64,000 nt of DNA. It comes from Agrococcus casei LMG 22410. Lineage in GTDB: Bacteria > Actinomycetota > Actinomycetes > Actinomycetales > Microbacteriaceae. Numbering within the stretch: the first letter of the stretch is position 1; each line of letters opens with the position of its first letter. Both the position numbers and the translations under genes were made by a program. The stretch covers positions 1 to 64,000 of the forward strand of contig NZ_FUHU01000044.1 of the NCBI RefSeq assembly GCF_900163565.1, in the 5' to 3' direction. The notes under the pieces were generated by a model. The model had not been told where the DNA came from. It ran no database searches and worked only from the letters and a program-made list of their open reading frames with translations. Positions 17,220-26,580 of the stretch are shown piece after piece.

Positions 17220-18683
17220 GGGTTCGCTGCGGGGTGCCGCGTCTCGGTCGGGCTCTGTCTCTGCGACCGCGTCGTCCAGCTGCTCGGTCTCGGTGTGATC
17301 GGGGTCTGCAGGTTCGGCCTCAACCTCGACTGCATCGTCGGCCGCAGCTGCATCGTCGGCGTCGCCATCGTCGTCGGGGTCGCTGTCGAACAGTCCGCCC
17401 TCGGCGTCTCGCCCGATGACGTAGTCGACGCCCTCCGAGCCATAAAACGCCGCCGACATGGCAAGAGCGAGACCGCCGAAGGCGATCGCAGCGACCGCGC
17501 CGATGTCGGGGCCGAGCTCCTGCATCCGCCCGGGTCCGATCGCACCTGAGCTGAGCACCGTGACGACCACGAGCGCGGTGGCGGCGAGCACCGTCGCTGA
17601 GACGGCCGCCACGAGCGGCTGCCACCACTCGTCGTGCTCGGGCATGAATCGGCGGGCGGCCATCATGCCGAGGGCCACGACGACGACCGCTGTCAGCACG
17701 ACCAGTGCGAGGAACCAGGGCTCAATCGTCGAGGGAATCGCTCCGAAGGCGGGGATTCCGGGCAGCGGCCCGAGCGACGCTTCGAACGGCGAGAGCGTCG
17801 AGCCCGTTCCGAGCTGCACAGGAGCACCGATCATCCACGAGATCGCCCAGACGACTGCGTTCGGCAGCAGGGCGAGCTGCGCCAGGAACATGACGAGCGC
17901 CCCGAGGACCGTCGGCGACGACGCCTCGCTGATGGCGACCATCCGATCGAAATGCGTGAACAGGGTCAGGCCCGTGGCCGCAGAGCCGAGGGCGACAAGA
18001 GCCACGATCGTCACGACGCCGACGTGCAGGCCTGCGCGGATGGGCATGGCCCACTCTGCAGGAATCGTCAGTCGTTCGGTGACGAAGTCGGCGATGAGCG
18101 TGCGGTGACGCCAGAGGATCGCGGTCACGTGCCCGATGAGCGACACGAGCGCCGGCATGTAGGCGGCCTGCACCAGGCTCGGGCTCACCGTCTCATGCTG
18201 GGCGGTCAGGGCGAGCACGAAACCGACGACCGCTGTCGTGAGGGTCGAGCCGATGACGCCCCAGAGCAGCACCTGGGTGAAGATGCTGTGCGGGCGGGGC
18301 GTGCCTCCGAACCCCTCCACTCGCTCCACGTGGTCGGCGGCCATGCCGCTTGCGGCGGATTCGAGCGCAAGGCCCGATCGGTACGAGAGCACGAAGGTGA
18401 GCAGCCCGATGCCGAGCGGCCACAGTGTCACCGAGAACGGGCGCAGCGCCTCTTCTGCCCCGAGACGGGCGGCGACCGCTTCAGGCAGCTGGGCGTCGAG
18501 CGTGACGCCGTGGCCGAGCAGCCACGCGTCGACAGCGGCCCTCCAGCTCAGCAGGATGTCGGGCCCGAAGCCTCGATCGATGCTCCAGACGAGCGCCAGC
18601 GGCACGAACATGATGGCAAGGCCGACACCGGCAATCGCCAGCGCCTGCACGAGCTGGGCGAGCGAGACGTTGAGGCGATACAC
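17217..18683 (-). CDS. DUF6350 family multi-pass membrane protein
   Basis: Integral membrane protein of 488 aa, of unknown function, known from Microbacteriaceae and relatives next to purN. About ten hydrophobic segments run from residue ~8 to ~440, for example LVQALAIAGVGLAIMFVPLA and LVVLTAVVVVALGMMAA. The last ~60 residues form a charged, Asp/Glu-rich, probably disordered cytoplasmic tail (DSDPDDDGDADDAAAADD). The GTG at 18683 is chosen because the hydrophobic N-terminus begins there and TACAGT sits 6 nt upstream; the ATG at 18740 would add a basic, poorly protein-like stretch. It may be co-transcribed with purN and purH. Confidence 0.8.
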   Translation of the reverse strand: MYRLNVSLAQLVQALAIAGVGLAIMFVPLALVWSIDRGFGPDILLSWRAAVDAWLLGHGVTLDAQLPEAVAARLGAEEALRPFSVTLWPLGIGLLTFVLSYRSGLALESAASGMAADHVERVEGFGGTPRPHSIFTQVLLWGVIGSTLTTAVVGFVLALTAQHETVSPSLVQAAYMPALVSLIGHVTAILWRHRTLIADFVTERLTIPAEWAMPIRAGLHVGVVTIVALVALGSAATGLTLFTHFDRMVAISEASSPTVLGALVMFLAQLALLPNAVVWAISWMIGAPVQLGTGSTLSPFEASLGPLPGIPAFGAIPSTIEPWFLALVVLTAVVVVALGMMAARRFMPEHDEWWQPLVAAVSATVLAATALVVVTVLSSGAIGPGRMQELGPDIGAVAAIAFGGLALAMSAAFYGSEGVDYVIGRDAEGGLFDSDPDDDGDADDAAAADDAVEVEAEPADPDHTETEQLDDAVAETEPDRDAAPRSEP

Positions 18684-18689
18684 ACCGAA

Positions 18690-18695
18690 ACTGTA
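18690..18695 (-). promoter_or_regulatory. -10 box for leaderless DUF6350 gene
   Basis: TACAGT on the minus strand, 6 nt from the GTG at 18683, with no Shine-Dalgarno sequence. Confidence 0.45.
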
Positions 18696-18749
18696 CCCGG
18701 ATGGGCGGCCCCCGACTGCCCTGGCTCGCCGGAGAGGCATGCGGCGCGG

Positions 18750-18789
18750 TAAGTTGGGAGGCAGGCGTGGCACTTCTCGTGCGTGCCAC
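18750..18789 (+). promoter_or_regulatory. Candidate icd promoter and leader hairpin
   Basis: TAAGTT (18750-18755) is a possible -10 box. Just downstream GTGGCAC (18767-18773) and GTGCCAC (18783-18789) can pair as a 7-bp stem with a 9-nt loop in the leader. GAGGGG at 18805-18810 is a ribosome site for the GTG at 18820. Confidence 0.35.
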
Positions 18790-18819
18790 CATCACACGTG
18801 AACTGAGGGGTCTCCACCA

Positions 18820-21033
18820 GTGTCGAACATCATCTACACCTACACGGACGAAGCGCCGATGCTTGCGACGCATTCGTTCCTGCCGATCATCCAGTCGTTC
18901 GCTTCGGCCGCCGACGTCGAGATCGAAACCCGCGACATCTCGCTCGCTGGCCGCATCGTAGCCGTCTTCGCCGACCTGCTTCCCGAGGATCAGCGCGAGA
19001 GCAACGCGCTGACCGAGCTGGGACAGATCGCCAAGTCCCCCGACGCCAACATCATCAAGCTGCCCAACATCTCGGCGTCGGTGCCGCAGCTGAAGGCTGC
19101 TGTCGCCGAGCTGCAGGCCGCTGGCATCTCCCTGCCTGCCTACCCTGAGGAGCCGTCGACCGACGAAGAGCGCGACATCCGCGCGCGCTACGACTCCATC
19201 AAGGGCTCGGCCGTCAACCCCGTGCTCCGCGAGGGCAACTCCGACCGCCGCGCTCCCCGCGCAGTCAAGGACTACGCACGCAAGCACCCCCACTCGATGG
19301 GCACCTGGAGCAGCGACTCGAAGACCGACGTCGCGACCATGAGCTCGGGCGACTTCTTCGCCAACGAGAAGTCGGTCACGCTGCCCGCAGACGACGTGCT
19401 GCAGATCCGCCTGGTCACCGCAGACGGCGAGACCGTGCTGAAAGACGGGTTGAAGGTGCTCGCCGGCGAGATCATCGACGCGACCTTCATGAGCGCCAAG
19501 GCACTCGACGCGTTCCTGGCCGAGCAGGTCGCTCGCGCCAAGAGCGAGGGCGTGCTGTTCTCGGCACACCTCAAGGCCACCATGATGAAGGTCTCAGACC
19601 CCATCATCTTCGGCCACGTCGTTCGCGCAGTGTTGCCGGGCGTCTTCGAGCAGTACGGCGAGCAGCTCTCCGCTGCCGGCCTGACCGCAGAGAACGGCCT
19701 CGGAGGCATCCTCGCGGGCATCGACGAGCTGCCTGCCGACGTCGCCTCGGGTGTTCGCACCGCGATCGACGATGGCTTCGCAGCCGCACCCGCGATCGCC
19801 ATGGTCGACTCCGACAAGGGCATCTCGAACCTCCACGTGCCGTCCGACGTCATCATCGATGCCTCGATGCCTGCCATGATCCGCGCTGGCGGCATCATGT
19901 GGAACGCAGACGGCAAGCCCGCCGAGACGCTCGCCGTGATTCCCGATAGCTCGTACGCCGGCGTCTACAAGGCCGTCGTCGACGACTGCCGCATCAACGG
20001 CGCCTTCGACCCGACGACCATGGGCTCGGTTCCCAACGTCGGCCTCATGGCGCAGAAGGCCGAGGAGTACGGCTCACACGACAAGACCTTCCACATCAAG
20101 CAGACCGGTTCGGTCGAGGTCGTCAACCAGGCCGGCGAAGTGCTGCTGCAGCACGACGTCGAGGCCGGCGACATCTGGCGCGCATGCCAGACCAAGGATG
20201 TTCCGGTTCGCGACTGGGTTCGCCTGGCCGTCGAGCGCGCTCGCCTCTCTGAGACGCCGGCTGTCTTCTGGCTCGACGAGGCTCGCGCGCACGACGCCGA
20301 GCTCATCAAGAAGGTCAACGAAGAGCTGCCGAAGCACGAGACCGACGGTCTCGACATCCGCATCCTGAGCCCGCTCGACGCGACCAAGCTCTCGATCGAG
20401 CGCATCCGTCGCGGCGAAGACACGATCTCGGTGACGGGCAACGTGCTGCGCGACTACAACACCGACCTCTTCCCGATCCTCGAGCTCGGCACCAGCGCCA
20501 AGATGCTGTCGGTCGTGCCGCTGCTCGCAGGCGGCGGCCTCTTTGAGACCGGTGCCGGCGGCTCTGCGCCCAAGCACGTGCAGCAGCTGGTCGACGAGAA
20601 CCACCTTCGCTGGGACTCGCTGGGCGAGTTCATGGCGCTGGCCGAGTCGCTGCGTCACCTGTCGCGCGCTGCATCGAACCCGCGCGCCGCTGTTCTTGCC
20701 GAGGCTCTCGACGCCGCAACCGGCAGGTTCCTCGAAGAGAACAAGTCGCCTTCGCGCAAGGCCGGCGAGCTCGACAACCGCGGCAGCCACTTCTGGCTGG
20801 CACGCTTCTGGGCCGAGGCCCTCGCGGCGCAGACCGAAGACGCTGCGCTCGCAGAGCGCTTCGCCTCGGTCTCGAAGGCGCTTGCAGACGGCACCGAAGC
20901 GATCGAGCGCGAGCTGCTCGACGTGCAGGGGCAGTCGGTCGACCTCGGCGGCTACTACCGCGTCGACAGCGAGCTGACGGACGGCGTCATGCGCCCGTCG
21001 ACGACGCTGAACGGCATCCTCGCCTCGGTCTAA
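18820..21033 (+). CDS. icd: NADP-dependent isocitrate dehydrogenase, monomeric type
   Basis: TCA-cycle enzyme that oxidatively decarboxylates isocitrate to 2-oxoglutarate with NADP. The 737-aa length is diagnostic of the monomeric (type II) enzyme and unlike the ~420-aa dimeric form. The N-terminus is [20 protein letters not shown]. Characteristic segments are [29 protein letters not shown] (substrate binding), [34 protein letters not shown], and near the end [16 protein letters not shown]. It starts with GTG and is preceded by a leader with a hairpin. The gene is followed by a strong compound hairpin and converges on the WXG100-like cassette. Confidence 0.97.
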   Translation: MSNIIYTYTDEAPMLATHSFLPIIQSFASAADVEIETRDISLAGRIVAVFADLLPEDQRESNALTELGQIAKSPDANIIKLPNISASVPQLKAAVAELQAAGISLPAYPEEPSTDEERDIRARYDSIKGSAVNPVLREGNSDRRAPRAVKDYARKHPHSMGTWSSDSKTDVATMSSGDFFANEKSVTLPADDVLQIRLVTADGETVLKDGLKVLAGEIIDATFMSAKALDAFLAEQVARAKSEGVLFSAHLKATMMKVSDPIIFGHVVRAVLPGVFEQYGEQLSAAGLTAENGLGGILAGIDELPADVASGVRTAIDDGFAAAPAIAMVDSDKGISNLHVPSDVIIDASMPAMIRAGGIMWNADGKPAETLAVIPDSSYAGVYKAVVDDCRINGAFDPTTMGSVPNVGLMAQKAEEYGSHDKTFHIKQTGSVEVVNQAGEVLLQHDVEAGDIWRACQTKDVPVRDWVRLAVERARLSETPAVFWLDEARAHDAELIKKVNEELPKHETDGLDIRILSPLDATKLSIERIRRGEDTISVTGNVLRDYNTDLFPILELGTSAKMLSVVPLLAGGGLFETGAGGSAPKHVQQLVDENHLRWDSLGEFMALAESLRHLSRAASNPRAAVLAEALDAATGRFLEENKSPSRKAGELDNRGSHFWLARFWAEALAAQTEDAALAERFASVSKALADGTEAIERELLDVQGQSVDLGGYYRVDSELTDGVMRPSTTLNGILASV

Positions 21034-21045
21034 GCGCCGAATCCG

Positions 21046-21116
21046 CCACAACTCACGCCTGAGAGGGGGTCGAGCCGCATATGTCGGCTCGACCCCCTCA
21101 GCCGCGTGAGTTGTGG
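21046..21116 (+). terminator. Compound hairpin terminator after icd
   Basis: Two nested inverted repeats: an outer perfect 12-bp arm CCACAACTCACG (21046-21057) with its complement at 21105-21116, and an inner perfect 15-bp arm (21063-21077 with 21085-21099) around a 7-nt loop. There is no U-run. It sits in the 228-bp gap between convergent genes and could stop transcription from both sides. Confidence 0.7.
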
Positions 21117-21261
21117 TGAGACTTGGGCCGCAGATCGTTCCTGCTGTGGAGAGACGCAGGCTGTGAGCACAGCGCAGAGGCAGGCGGGCGGAGGCTGGCC
21201 TGCGGAGCCGGTCACATCTGACTTCAGCGCAGAGCGCTGGTTTGGCCAGTTCGCGCCTCGC

Positions 21262-21690
21262 TCACGCCCATTCCCATTCGGTCGCCTCGATCGCCGACAG
21301 GATCTCGGGGAATCGATCCGGCACGGCCTCCTCCGAAAGCCGGGCAAGCCAGATCAGGGGGCGCCCGCCTCCGGCAGGCGTGCGCATGATGGCCGGAAAG
21401 TACTCTCCGTCGATGTGAGACACCCAAGCCAGCGCATCGCCAGAGGCATGTCCCGGCTCAGCCATCACGTCACGCTTGAGGCCCTCGCGGAGTGCTTCCA
21501 TCGAGGTCTTCGGCGAAAGCCTCACGCTGAACACGACGAGCTTCGAGCTTCCGTCTTCGTGCTTCCCCCGCCACTCCGGTCGCACGTCGACTCCCGGCAT
21601 CTTGAACGGTGTCGGCTCAGTCTCCGCATCGTCGTCGGTGCACCAGGCTCCAGGCATGCGGATGCCTGCCGTCAGCAGGCCGTCAGCCAT
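21262..21690 (-). CDS. Hypothetical protein, third gene of WXG100-like cassette
   Basis: I do not recognise this 142-aa protein. It has no signal peptide or membrane helix and is a soluble alpha/beta protein: KLVVFSVRLSPKTSMEAL, then an amphipathic helix, then LAWVSHIDGEYFPAIM and RPLIWLARLSEEAVPDRFPEIL. The C-terminus is EATEWEWA. The ATG at 21690 lies within the last codons of the upstream gene (8-bp overlap), so it is translationally coupled to the large acidic protein. By position it could be a chaperone or an immunity partner of the putative secreted protein, which is inference. The start is supported by the overlap; further upstream the frame is out-of-frame coding. Confidence 0.7.
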   Translation of the reverse strand: MADGLLTAGIRMPGAWCTDDDAETEPTPFKMPGVDVRPEWRGKHEDGSSKLVVFSVRLSPKTSMEALREGLKRDVMAEPGHASGDALAWVSHIDGEYFPAIMRTPAGGGRPLIWLARLSEEAVPDRFPEILSAIEATEWEWA

Positions 21691-23056
21691 GAGCGCCCTC
21701 GACCTCAACTTCGATGCCGGTGCCGTCGTCTTCTCCGTCGACCTCAACCTCCATGGGCTGCTCAGCTTCTGGAATCTGCACCGGCTCACCGTCGCTGCCG
21801 GGCTCCTCAGCCTCTGGAATCCGCACTGGCGGCTGATCGGGAACGCCTCCCACCGGCTCATTCGGGCTGTAGTCATAGTCGGGATTCGTCTCTTCAGCAT
21901 CCCCGGCCCAGCCATCGATCGGAGACGTGTCGACCCCTACATCCACCGGCAAATCTGGGCGTCGTTCATCTGGGGCATCGGATTCCGGACGCACCGTGTG
22001 CCCATTCGGAGCAGGTGCTTCAGGCGTTTCAACGTCGCTGGCCTTTGGCTGGTTCTTGCCGTACAGACGCGCGAAGTCCACGAAGGGAATGAGCCCGAGC
22101 ACTGCAACGCCCGCATCCCCATACTCTTTGCGCACCTGGCCCTCAGCCACTCGAATCGACTTGTCACCTTCACCATGCAGCCTGTTCGCCTGGTGGATCT
22201 GGTACCCGGCCTCCAGCAAAGATGTGGCTACTCCAAGGGCCGCCGCGACCAATCCCACACCAGGAATCGCAGAGGCCATGTCTGCTACCCCGCCGACGGT
22301 GCCGAGCGCGTCAGCGAACGACCCATCGCGCTGGAAGGCGTTTTCCGCATCCGTGTCTTTGAGCACACCGAGCACACCGTCGAGTGAATCCGCGAATACG
22401 CCAGCAGCGACCTCCCACTCCTCATAAGCAGTGTCAAAGGCTTCCAGCTGCCGGTCCTGGCGCGCATGCACCATCTCATGCATCGTGGCGAGCCCCGTGA
22501 GGTTGGACTCGATCGCCCGCATGGCGTCATCGCGCTTCTTGCCAGCGAGCGACGACGTCACGGGAGTCGCGTTGAGCATGCCCTCTGTGTCGAGCACGGT
22601 GTAGCTCGTGAGCGTGCCGCTCGCGGTGTCATCATCAGGCAGCGTGTACGTCTGCTGCTTCAGCAGTTCTGCGTCCTCGCGCTGGTTGACCAGGGTGAGC
22701 AGTGACTGCTGCAGGTTGTCCTGTCGACCCTTCAGATGCTTTGTGGCGTCGACCGCGGTGCTGCACGCTTCGTGGTAAATCCATGCCGCCTCAGCGACAT
22801 TGCAGAAGTACTCGCCGAGCGGCCCCAGCGAGTCTCCGACCGTGAGTGCCATCTGCTGAAGGGCGTCGATGGAGATGCCCTCCTGCACTTCGATCTCGCC
22901 GTTGATGATGCTCAGGACGAACCTGTCCAGCTCAATCGTCTCCTCGCCCGTGGCCTGCAGTTGAGCTGCGTTCTCGGCGATCGCTTCATAATCGCTGACC
23001 GGCTCTGCGATCACTCGCCCTGCGGGTGTGTGAATGGTTAGCTGATCGCCGCTCAT
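21683..23056 (-). CDS. Putative type VII secretion-associated protein with helical N-terminus and acidic tail
   Basis: Protein of 457 aa without a recognised domain. Residues ~1-240 are mostly helical, with long charged stretches (KGRQDNLQQSLLTLVNQRED) and an HEMVH sequence (193-197) that fits HExxH. Residues ~247-290 are a glycine/alanine-rich hydrophobic region (ADMASAIPGVGLVAAALGVA) like those in large WXG/LXG-type exported proteins. Residues ~335-457 are a disordered, acidic, Pro-rich tail in which the phrase PVxIPEAE occurs twice. There is no signal peptide and no C-terminal toxin domain. The ATG overlaps the stop of the WXG100-like gene by 4 bp. Its secretion is inferred from this partner, not shown. 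Confidence 0.7.
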   Translation of the reverse strand: MSGDQLTIHTPAGRVIAEPVSDYEAIAENAAQLQATGEETIELDRFVLSIINGEIEVQEGISIDALQQMALTVGDSLGPLGEYFCNVAEAAWIYHEACSTAVDATKHLKGRQDNLQQSLLTLVNQREDAELLKQQTYTLPDDDTASGTLTSYTVLDTEGMLNATPVTSSLAGKKRDDAMRAIESNLTGLATMHEMVHARQDRQLEAFDTAYEEWEVAAGVFADSLDGVLGVLKDTDAENAFQRDGSFADALGTVGGVADMASAIPGVGLVAAALGVATSLLEAGYQIHQANRLHGEGDKSIRVAEGQVRKEYGDAGVAVLGLIPFVDFARLYGKNQPKASDVETPEAPAPNGHTVRPESDAPDERRPDLPVDVGVDTSPIDGWAGDAEETNPDYDYSPNEPVGGVPDQPPVRIPEAEEPGSDGEPVQIPEAEQPMEVEVDGEDDGTGIEVEVEGAHG

Positions 23057-23397
23057 GAGGATCCTCCCGCGTCGCTCCAGTCGCCCGTTTCGAGCGCCGT
23101 CGAACCGGGCACGCCGACACCGTCATCCCACTCGGCATAGCCCTGCCCGATCACATCCGCCTTCTGCGCCGCGTTCATGGCCTGCAGCGACATCACAGAC
23201 CGCACGTAGTCCCAGTCGCCGATCATCGTGCTGACTGCTTCCTTCGCAATCGTCGCAGTCGTGCCGTCCCAGACCTCGGAGACCGAGTCTTCGAGACTGT
23301 CTTCCCAAGTGGTTTCCGCCGCGAGATCGACAGAGAGGTTCTTGAGCGACCCCGCAATCTGATTCAGCAGCTGGTAGTCGATCTTCACATTCGCCAT
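23053..23397 (-). CDS. WXG100-like small protein
   Basis: Protein of 114 aa with the size and layout of ESX/type VII secretion substrates: an N-terminal helix (YQLLNQIAGSLKNLSVDLAAE), the turn VWDGT with a WxG motif at residues 43-45, a second helix (EAVSTMIGDWDYVRSVMSLQA), and YAEWD at 87-91, which fits the YxxxD/E export signal after the second helix. The flexible Gly/Ser tail ends the protein. It is the first gene of a coupled three-gene set with GGGAG ahead of the ATG. No EccC ATPase or other machinery gene is in the window. Assignment rests on motif and context. Confidence 0.72.
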   Translation of the reverse strand: MANVKIDYQLLNQIAGSLKNLSVDLAAETTWEDSLEDSVSEVWDGTTATIAKEAVSTMIGDWDYVRSVMSLQAMNAAQKADVIGQGYAEWDDGVGVPGSTALETGDWSDAGGSS

Positions 23398-23500
23398 CGG
23401 CTTGCACTCCCATTTCTTTCGACATTCTCAATCCTGCCCTTGGCACCTTGTCGTGCTCTCGACGAAGGCTGAGTCTCCGGTGTGGAGATGGCACGCAGAA

Positions 23501-23526
23501 GGGGGCCGGCCCATAGGCCGACCCCC
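23501..23526 (-). terminator. Hairpin terminator after sucD
   Basis: GGGGGTCGGCC, a TATG loop and GGCCGGCCCCC form an 11-bp stem (one G-U pair) just downstream of the sucD stop on the minus strand; a short CTT follows rather than a U-run. Confidence 0.7.
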
Positions 23527-23541
23527 AACTGAAGAAAAGAG

Positions 23542-24441
23542 CTAGAAGCCCTTCACGATCTCGCGCATGAGCAGCGCGGTCTCGCTCGGCGTCTTGCCGA
23601 CTTTGACTCCGGCGGCCTCCAGGGCCTCCTTCTTCGCCTCTGCGGTGCCTGCTGAGCCCGAGACGATGGCGCCTGCGTGGCCCATCGTCTTGCCTTCAGG
23701 TGCCGTAAAGCCTGCAACGTAGCCGACAACCGGCTTCGTCACGTTGGCCTTGATGTACTCGGCAGCACGCTCTTCGGCGTCGCCGCCGATCTCACCGATC
23801 ATCACGATCGCCTTGGTCTCGGGGTCGTTCTCGAAGGCCTCGAGCGCGTCGATATGCGTCGTGCCGATGACGGGGTCGCCACCGATGCCGATCGCGGTCG
23901 AGAAGCCGATGTCGCCCAGCTCGTACATCATCTGGTAGGTCAGGGTTCCTGACTTCGAGACGAGGCCGATGGGGCCCTTGCCCGTGATGTTCGCGGGCGT
24001 GATGCCTGCGAGTGCCTCACCGGGGGTGATGATGCCGGGGCAGTTCGGGCCGATGATCCGCGTCGTGCCCTTGGCCTTCGCGTGTGCCCAGAACTCAGCC
24101 GAGTCCTGCACGGGAATGCCCTCGGTGATCACGACGAGCAGGCCGATCTCAGCGTCGACAGCCTCGATGACTGCGTCCTTGGCGAACGCTGGCGGAACGA
24201 AGACGACCGACACATCCGCGCCGGTTTCGGCCATAGCCTCGGCTACTGAACCGAACACGGGTAGCTCGACGTCGCTGCCGCTTGCGTCTTTGTGCTGCAC
24301 CGTGGTGCCGGCCTTGCGAGCGTTGACGCCACCGACAATCTGGGTGCCTGCAGCGAGCATGCGAGCGGTGTGCTTGGTGCCCTCACCGCCGGTGATTCCC
24401 TGGACGATGACCTTGGAGTCCTTGTTGATGAAGATTGACAT
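23542..24441 (-). CDS. sucD: Succinate--CoA ligase subunit alpha SucD
   Basis: Alpha subunit of succinyl-CoA synthetase, which makes ATP or GTP from succinyl-CoA in the TCA cycle. The 299 aa match the family. [19 protein letters not shown] is the CoA-binding region, [15 protein letters not shown] is conserved, and [20 protein letters not shown] carries the phosphorylated active-site histidine (GHAGAI). It follows sucC after 12 bp and the two form the operon; a hairpin terminator lies 15 bp downstream. Confidence 0.97.
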   Translation of the reverse strand: MSIFINKDSKVIVQGITGGEGTKHTARMLAAGTQIVGGVNARKAGTTVQHKDASGSDVELPVFGSVAEAMAETGADVSVVFVPPAFAKDAVIEAVDAEIGLLVVITEGIPVQDSAEFWAHAKAKGTTRIIGPNCPGIITPGEALAGITPANITGKGPIGLVSKSGTLTYQMMYELGDIGFSTAIGIGGDPVIGTTHIDALEAFENDPETKAIVMIGEIGGDAEERAAEYIKANVTKPVVGYVAGFTAPEGKTMGHAGAIVSGSAGTAEAKKEALEAAGVKVGKTPSETALLMREIVKGF

Positions 24442-24453
24442 TCCTGTACTCCC

Positions 24454-25614
24454 TTACGCAGCCAGCTCGGCAGCCTTGGCTGCGGCTTCGTCCATGGTTC
24501 CGACTACGGTCACCAGCGGGTGGTTCGCCTCGCTGAGGATTGCGCGTCCCTCTTCGACATTGTTGCCGTCGAGACGCACGACAAGCGGCTTGGTCGCGCT
24601 GTCGCCGAGCATCTCAAGCGCCTGCACGATGCCGTTCGCGACAGCGTCACAAGCTGTGATGCCGCCGAAGACGTTCACGAAGACGCTCTTGACGTCGTCG
24701 TCGCCGAGGATGACGCTGAGGCCGTTCGCCATGACCTCAGCCGATGCGCCTCCACCGATGTCGAGGAAGTTCGCGGGCTTCACACCGCCGAACTGCTCGC
24801 CTGCGTAGGCGACGACGTCGAGCGTCGACATGACGAGTCCTGCGCCGTTGCCGATGACGCCGACCTGGCCGTCGAGCTTGACGTAGTTGAGGTCGAGGGC
24901 CTTGGCCTTGGCCTCGAGGGGGTTCTCGGCCTCCTGGTCGACGAGGGCGCCGTGGCCCTCCTGGCGGAAGTCGGCGTTCTCGTCGAGCGAGATCTTGCCG
25001 TCGAGCGCGATGATGTCGCCCTCAGCCGTCTTGACGAGCGGGTTGACCTCGACGAGCGTCGCGTCCTCGCCGGTGTAGACGTCGTAGAGCTTGACGAGAA
25101 CAGGTGCGACCTTGTCGTGCAGCTCTTCGGGGAAGGAAGCCTGCTTCACGATCTCGAGCGCCTTCGCGAGGTCGAGGCCTGTTGCCGGGTCGACCTCGAC
25201 GCGAGCGAGCGCCTCGGGACGCTCTTCTGCGAGCTGCTCGATCTCCATGCCGCCCTCGTACGAGCACATGGCGAGGTACGAGCGGTTGGCGCGGTCGAGC
25301 AGCACCGAGAAGTAGTACTCCTCCACGATGTTGGCTCCGGCAGCGACCATGACGCGCTTGACGACGTGACCCTTGATGTCGAGTCCGAAGATCGCCTCAG
25401 CAGCAGCCTTCGCCTCTTCGGGGGTCTTTGCGACCTTGACGCCGCCGGCCTTGCCGCGGCCGCCTGTCTTGACCTGTGCCTTGACCACCACTACGCCACC
25501 GAGCTGTCGGGCTGCTGCCTCGACCTCTTCGGGGGTGTCAGCAACGATTCCAGCGAGAACGGGGACGCCATGGGACTCAAAGATGTCCCTGGCCTGGTAC
25601 TCGTAGAGATCCAC
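24454..25614 (-). CDS. sucC: Succinate--CoA ligase (ADP-forming) subunit beta SucC
   Basis: Beta subunit of succinyl-CoA synthetase, with the ATP-grasp nucleotide site. The protein has 386 aa. [18 protein letters not shown] is the canonical N-terminus, so the GTG at 25614 is the start although the frame is open further upstream. [17 protein letters not shown] is the ATP-grasp loop, VEVNPLVKT and [12 protein letters not shown] follow, and [13 protein letters not shown] with [16 protein letters not shown] close the C-terminal CoA ligase domain. No clear ribosome site or TANNNT box precedes the GTG. It is divergent from the VIT transporter gene, with a 243-bp gap in which I see no other feature. 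Confidence 0.96.
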   Translation of the reverse strand: MDLYEYQARDIFESHGVPVLAGIVADTPEEVEAAARQLGGVVVVKAQVKTGGRGKAGGVKVAKTPEEAKAAAEAIFGLDIKGHVVKRVMVAAGANIVEEYYFSVLLDRANRSYLAMCSYEGGMEIEQLAEERPEALARVEVDPATGLDLAKALEIVKQASFPEELHDKVAPVLVKLYDVYTGEDATLVEVNPLVKTAEGDIIALDGKISLDENADFRQEGHGALVDQEAENPLEAKAKALDLNYVKLDGQVGVIGNGAGLVMSTLDVVAYAGEQFGGVKPANFLDIGGGASAEVMANGLSVILGDDDVKSVFVNVFGGITACDAVANGIVQALEMLGDSATKPLVVRLDGNNVEEGRAILSEANHPLVTVVGTMDEAAAKAAELAA

Positions 25615-25857
25615 GCGATATCCAATCAGCCTTCGAATGTTGGGGCATACGCCAAAGGCAAGCCTACTCCGCTCTGAGTGACCAGTCGCCCCGAACATGA
25701 GCGAGCGTCCGTTCATTCGCCCACGGCGAACACCCCGACCGCCCGCTCGCCGACAGGTTCTTTCGGTGCTCCGAAGCGCATCCGTTCCCTGTGCCGAAGG
25801 CCGCCACCAAGCGCTGGCTTGCTTGCGGATGCGGCCACGACGGCCGACCATTGAGGC

Positions 25858-26580
25858 ATGCAGTCCGCTTCACAGCGCCGGCCAGACATGCCGCCGCCGG
25901 TCCCCTCGCTCAATGCTCGCCTCAACTGGCTTCGCGCAGGCGTGCTCGGCGCGAACGACGGCATCGTCTCGACAGCAGCGCTCATGGTCGGTGTCGCGGG
26001 AGCAGGAACGGGCGCGTTCGGCATCCTCACCGCTGGCGTCGCAGCACTCGTGGCCGGGTCATGCTCGATGGCCGTCGGCGAATACGTCTCGGTCTCGAGC
26101 CAGCTCGACAGCGAGCGTGCGGCGATCAAGCGCGAGGCGACGCTGCTCGAAGAGAACCCCGACGGCCAGGTCGACCAGCTCGCTCACATGTACGAGCTCC
26201 GCGGCCTGCAGCCGGCAACCGCCCACCAGGTCGCGGTCGAGCTGACCGAGCACGACCCGCTCACGGCGCACCTCGACATCGAGTACCAGCTCGACCCGGA
26301 AGAGCTCAACAGCCCATGGGCCGCCGCCATCGCATCGCTCTTCGCCTTCGCGATCGGTGCGGCCATCCCCCTCCTCGCGACGGTCTTCACACCGCACGAG
26401 CACGCGGTCTGGGCGATCGCCCTCTCGACGCTCGTCGCGCTCATCATCACGGGTGTCGTCTCAGCGCGCGTCGGCGCCTCGAGCAAGCGTCAGGCGACCT
26501 TCAGGGTGCTGATCGGCGGCATGCTCGCCCTCGGCATCACCTTCCTGGTCGGGTCGCTGTTCAACACGTCAGTGGTCTAG
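25858..26580 (+). CDS. VIT family (CCC1/VIT1-type) iron/manganese transporter
   Basis: Membrane protein of 240 aa of the vacuolar iron transporter family, expected to move Fe2+ or Mn2+ across the membrane. The diagnostic first helix is [21 protein letters not shown], followed by [19 protein letters not shown] charged cytoplasmic metal-binding stretch follows ([18 protein letters not shown], then HMYELRG), and three more helices ([19 protein letters not shown] and others) complete the five-helix fold. The start at 25858 leaves a short disordered N-terminus. Its TAG overlaps the stop of the convergent response regulator gene by 3 bp. Confidence 0.93.
   Translation: MQSASQRRPDMPPPVPSLNARLNWLRAGVLGANDGIVSTAALMVGVAGAGTGAFGILTAGVAALVAGSCSMAVGEYVSVSSQLDSERAAIKREATLLEENPDGQVDQLAHMYELRGLQPATAHQVAVELTEHDPLTAHLDIEYQLDPEELNSPWAAAIASLFAFAIGAAIPLLATVFTPHEHAVWAIALSTLVALIITGVVSARVGASSKRQATFRVLIGGMLALGITFLVGSLFNTSVV

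Noticed and set aside
18684-18773. An N-terminal extension of the DUF6350 protein from further upstream
   Set aside because: The residues are Arg/Pro-rich and unlike a membrane protein start, and the TACAGT box at 18690-18695 would lie inside the gene.
21105-21116. CRISPR-like or dispersed repeat unit at the icd hairpin
   Set aside because: The two copies are the arms of a single palindrome and there are no spacers; no CRISPR array is visible in the window.
25615-25851. A longer SucC N-terminus
   Set aside because: SucC proteins begin with the DLYEYQ segment, and the extra sequence is basic and low in protein character.
26577-26580. Convergent gene overlaps (VIT/response regulator, FemX2/sufU, GNAT/dehydrogenase) as a regulatory signal
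   Set aside because: Overlaps of 3-7 bp are ordinary in such compact DNA.
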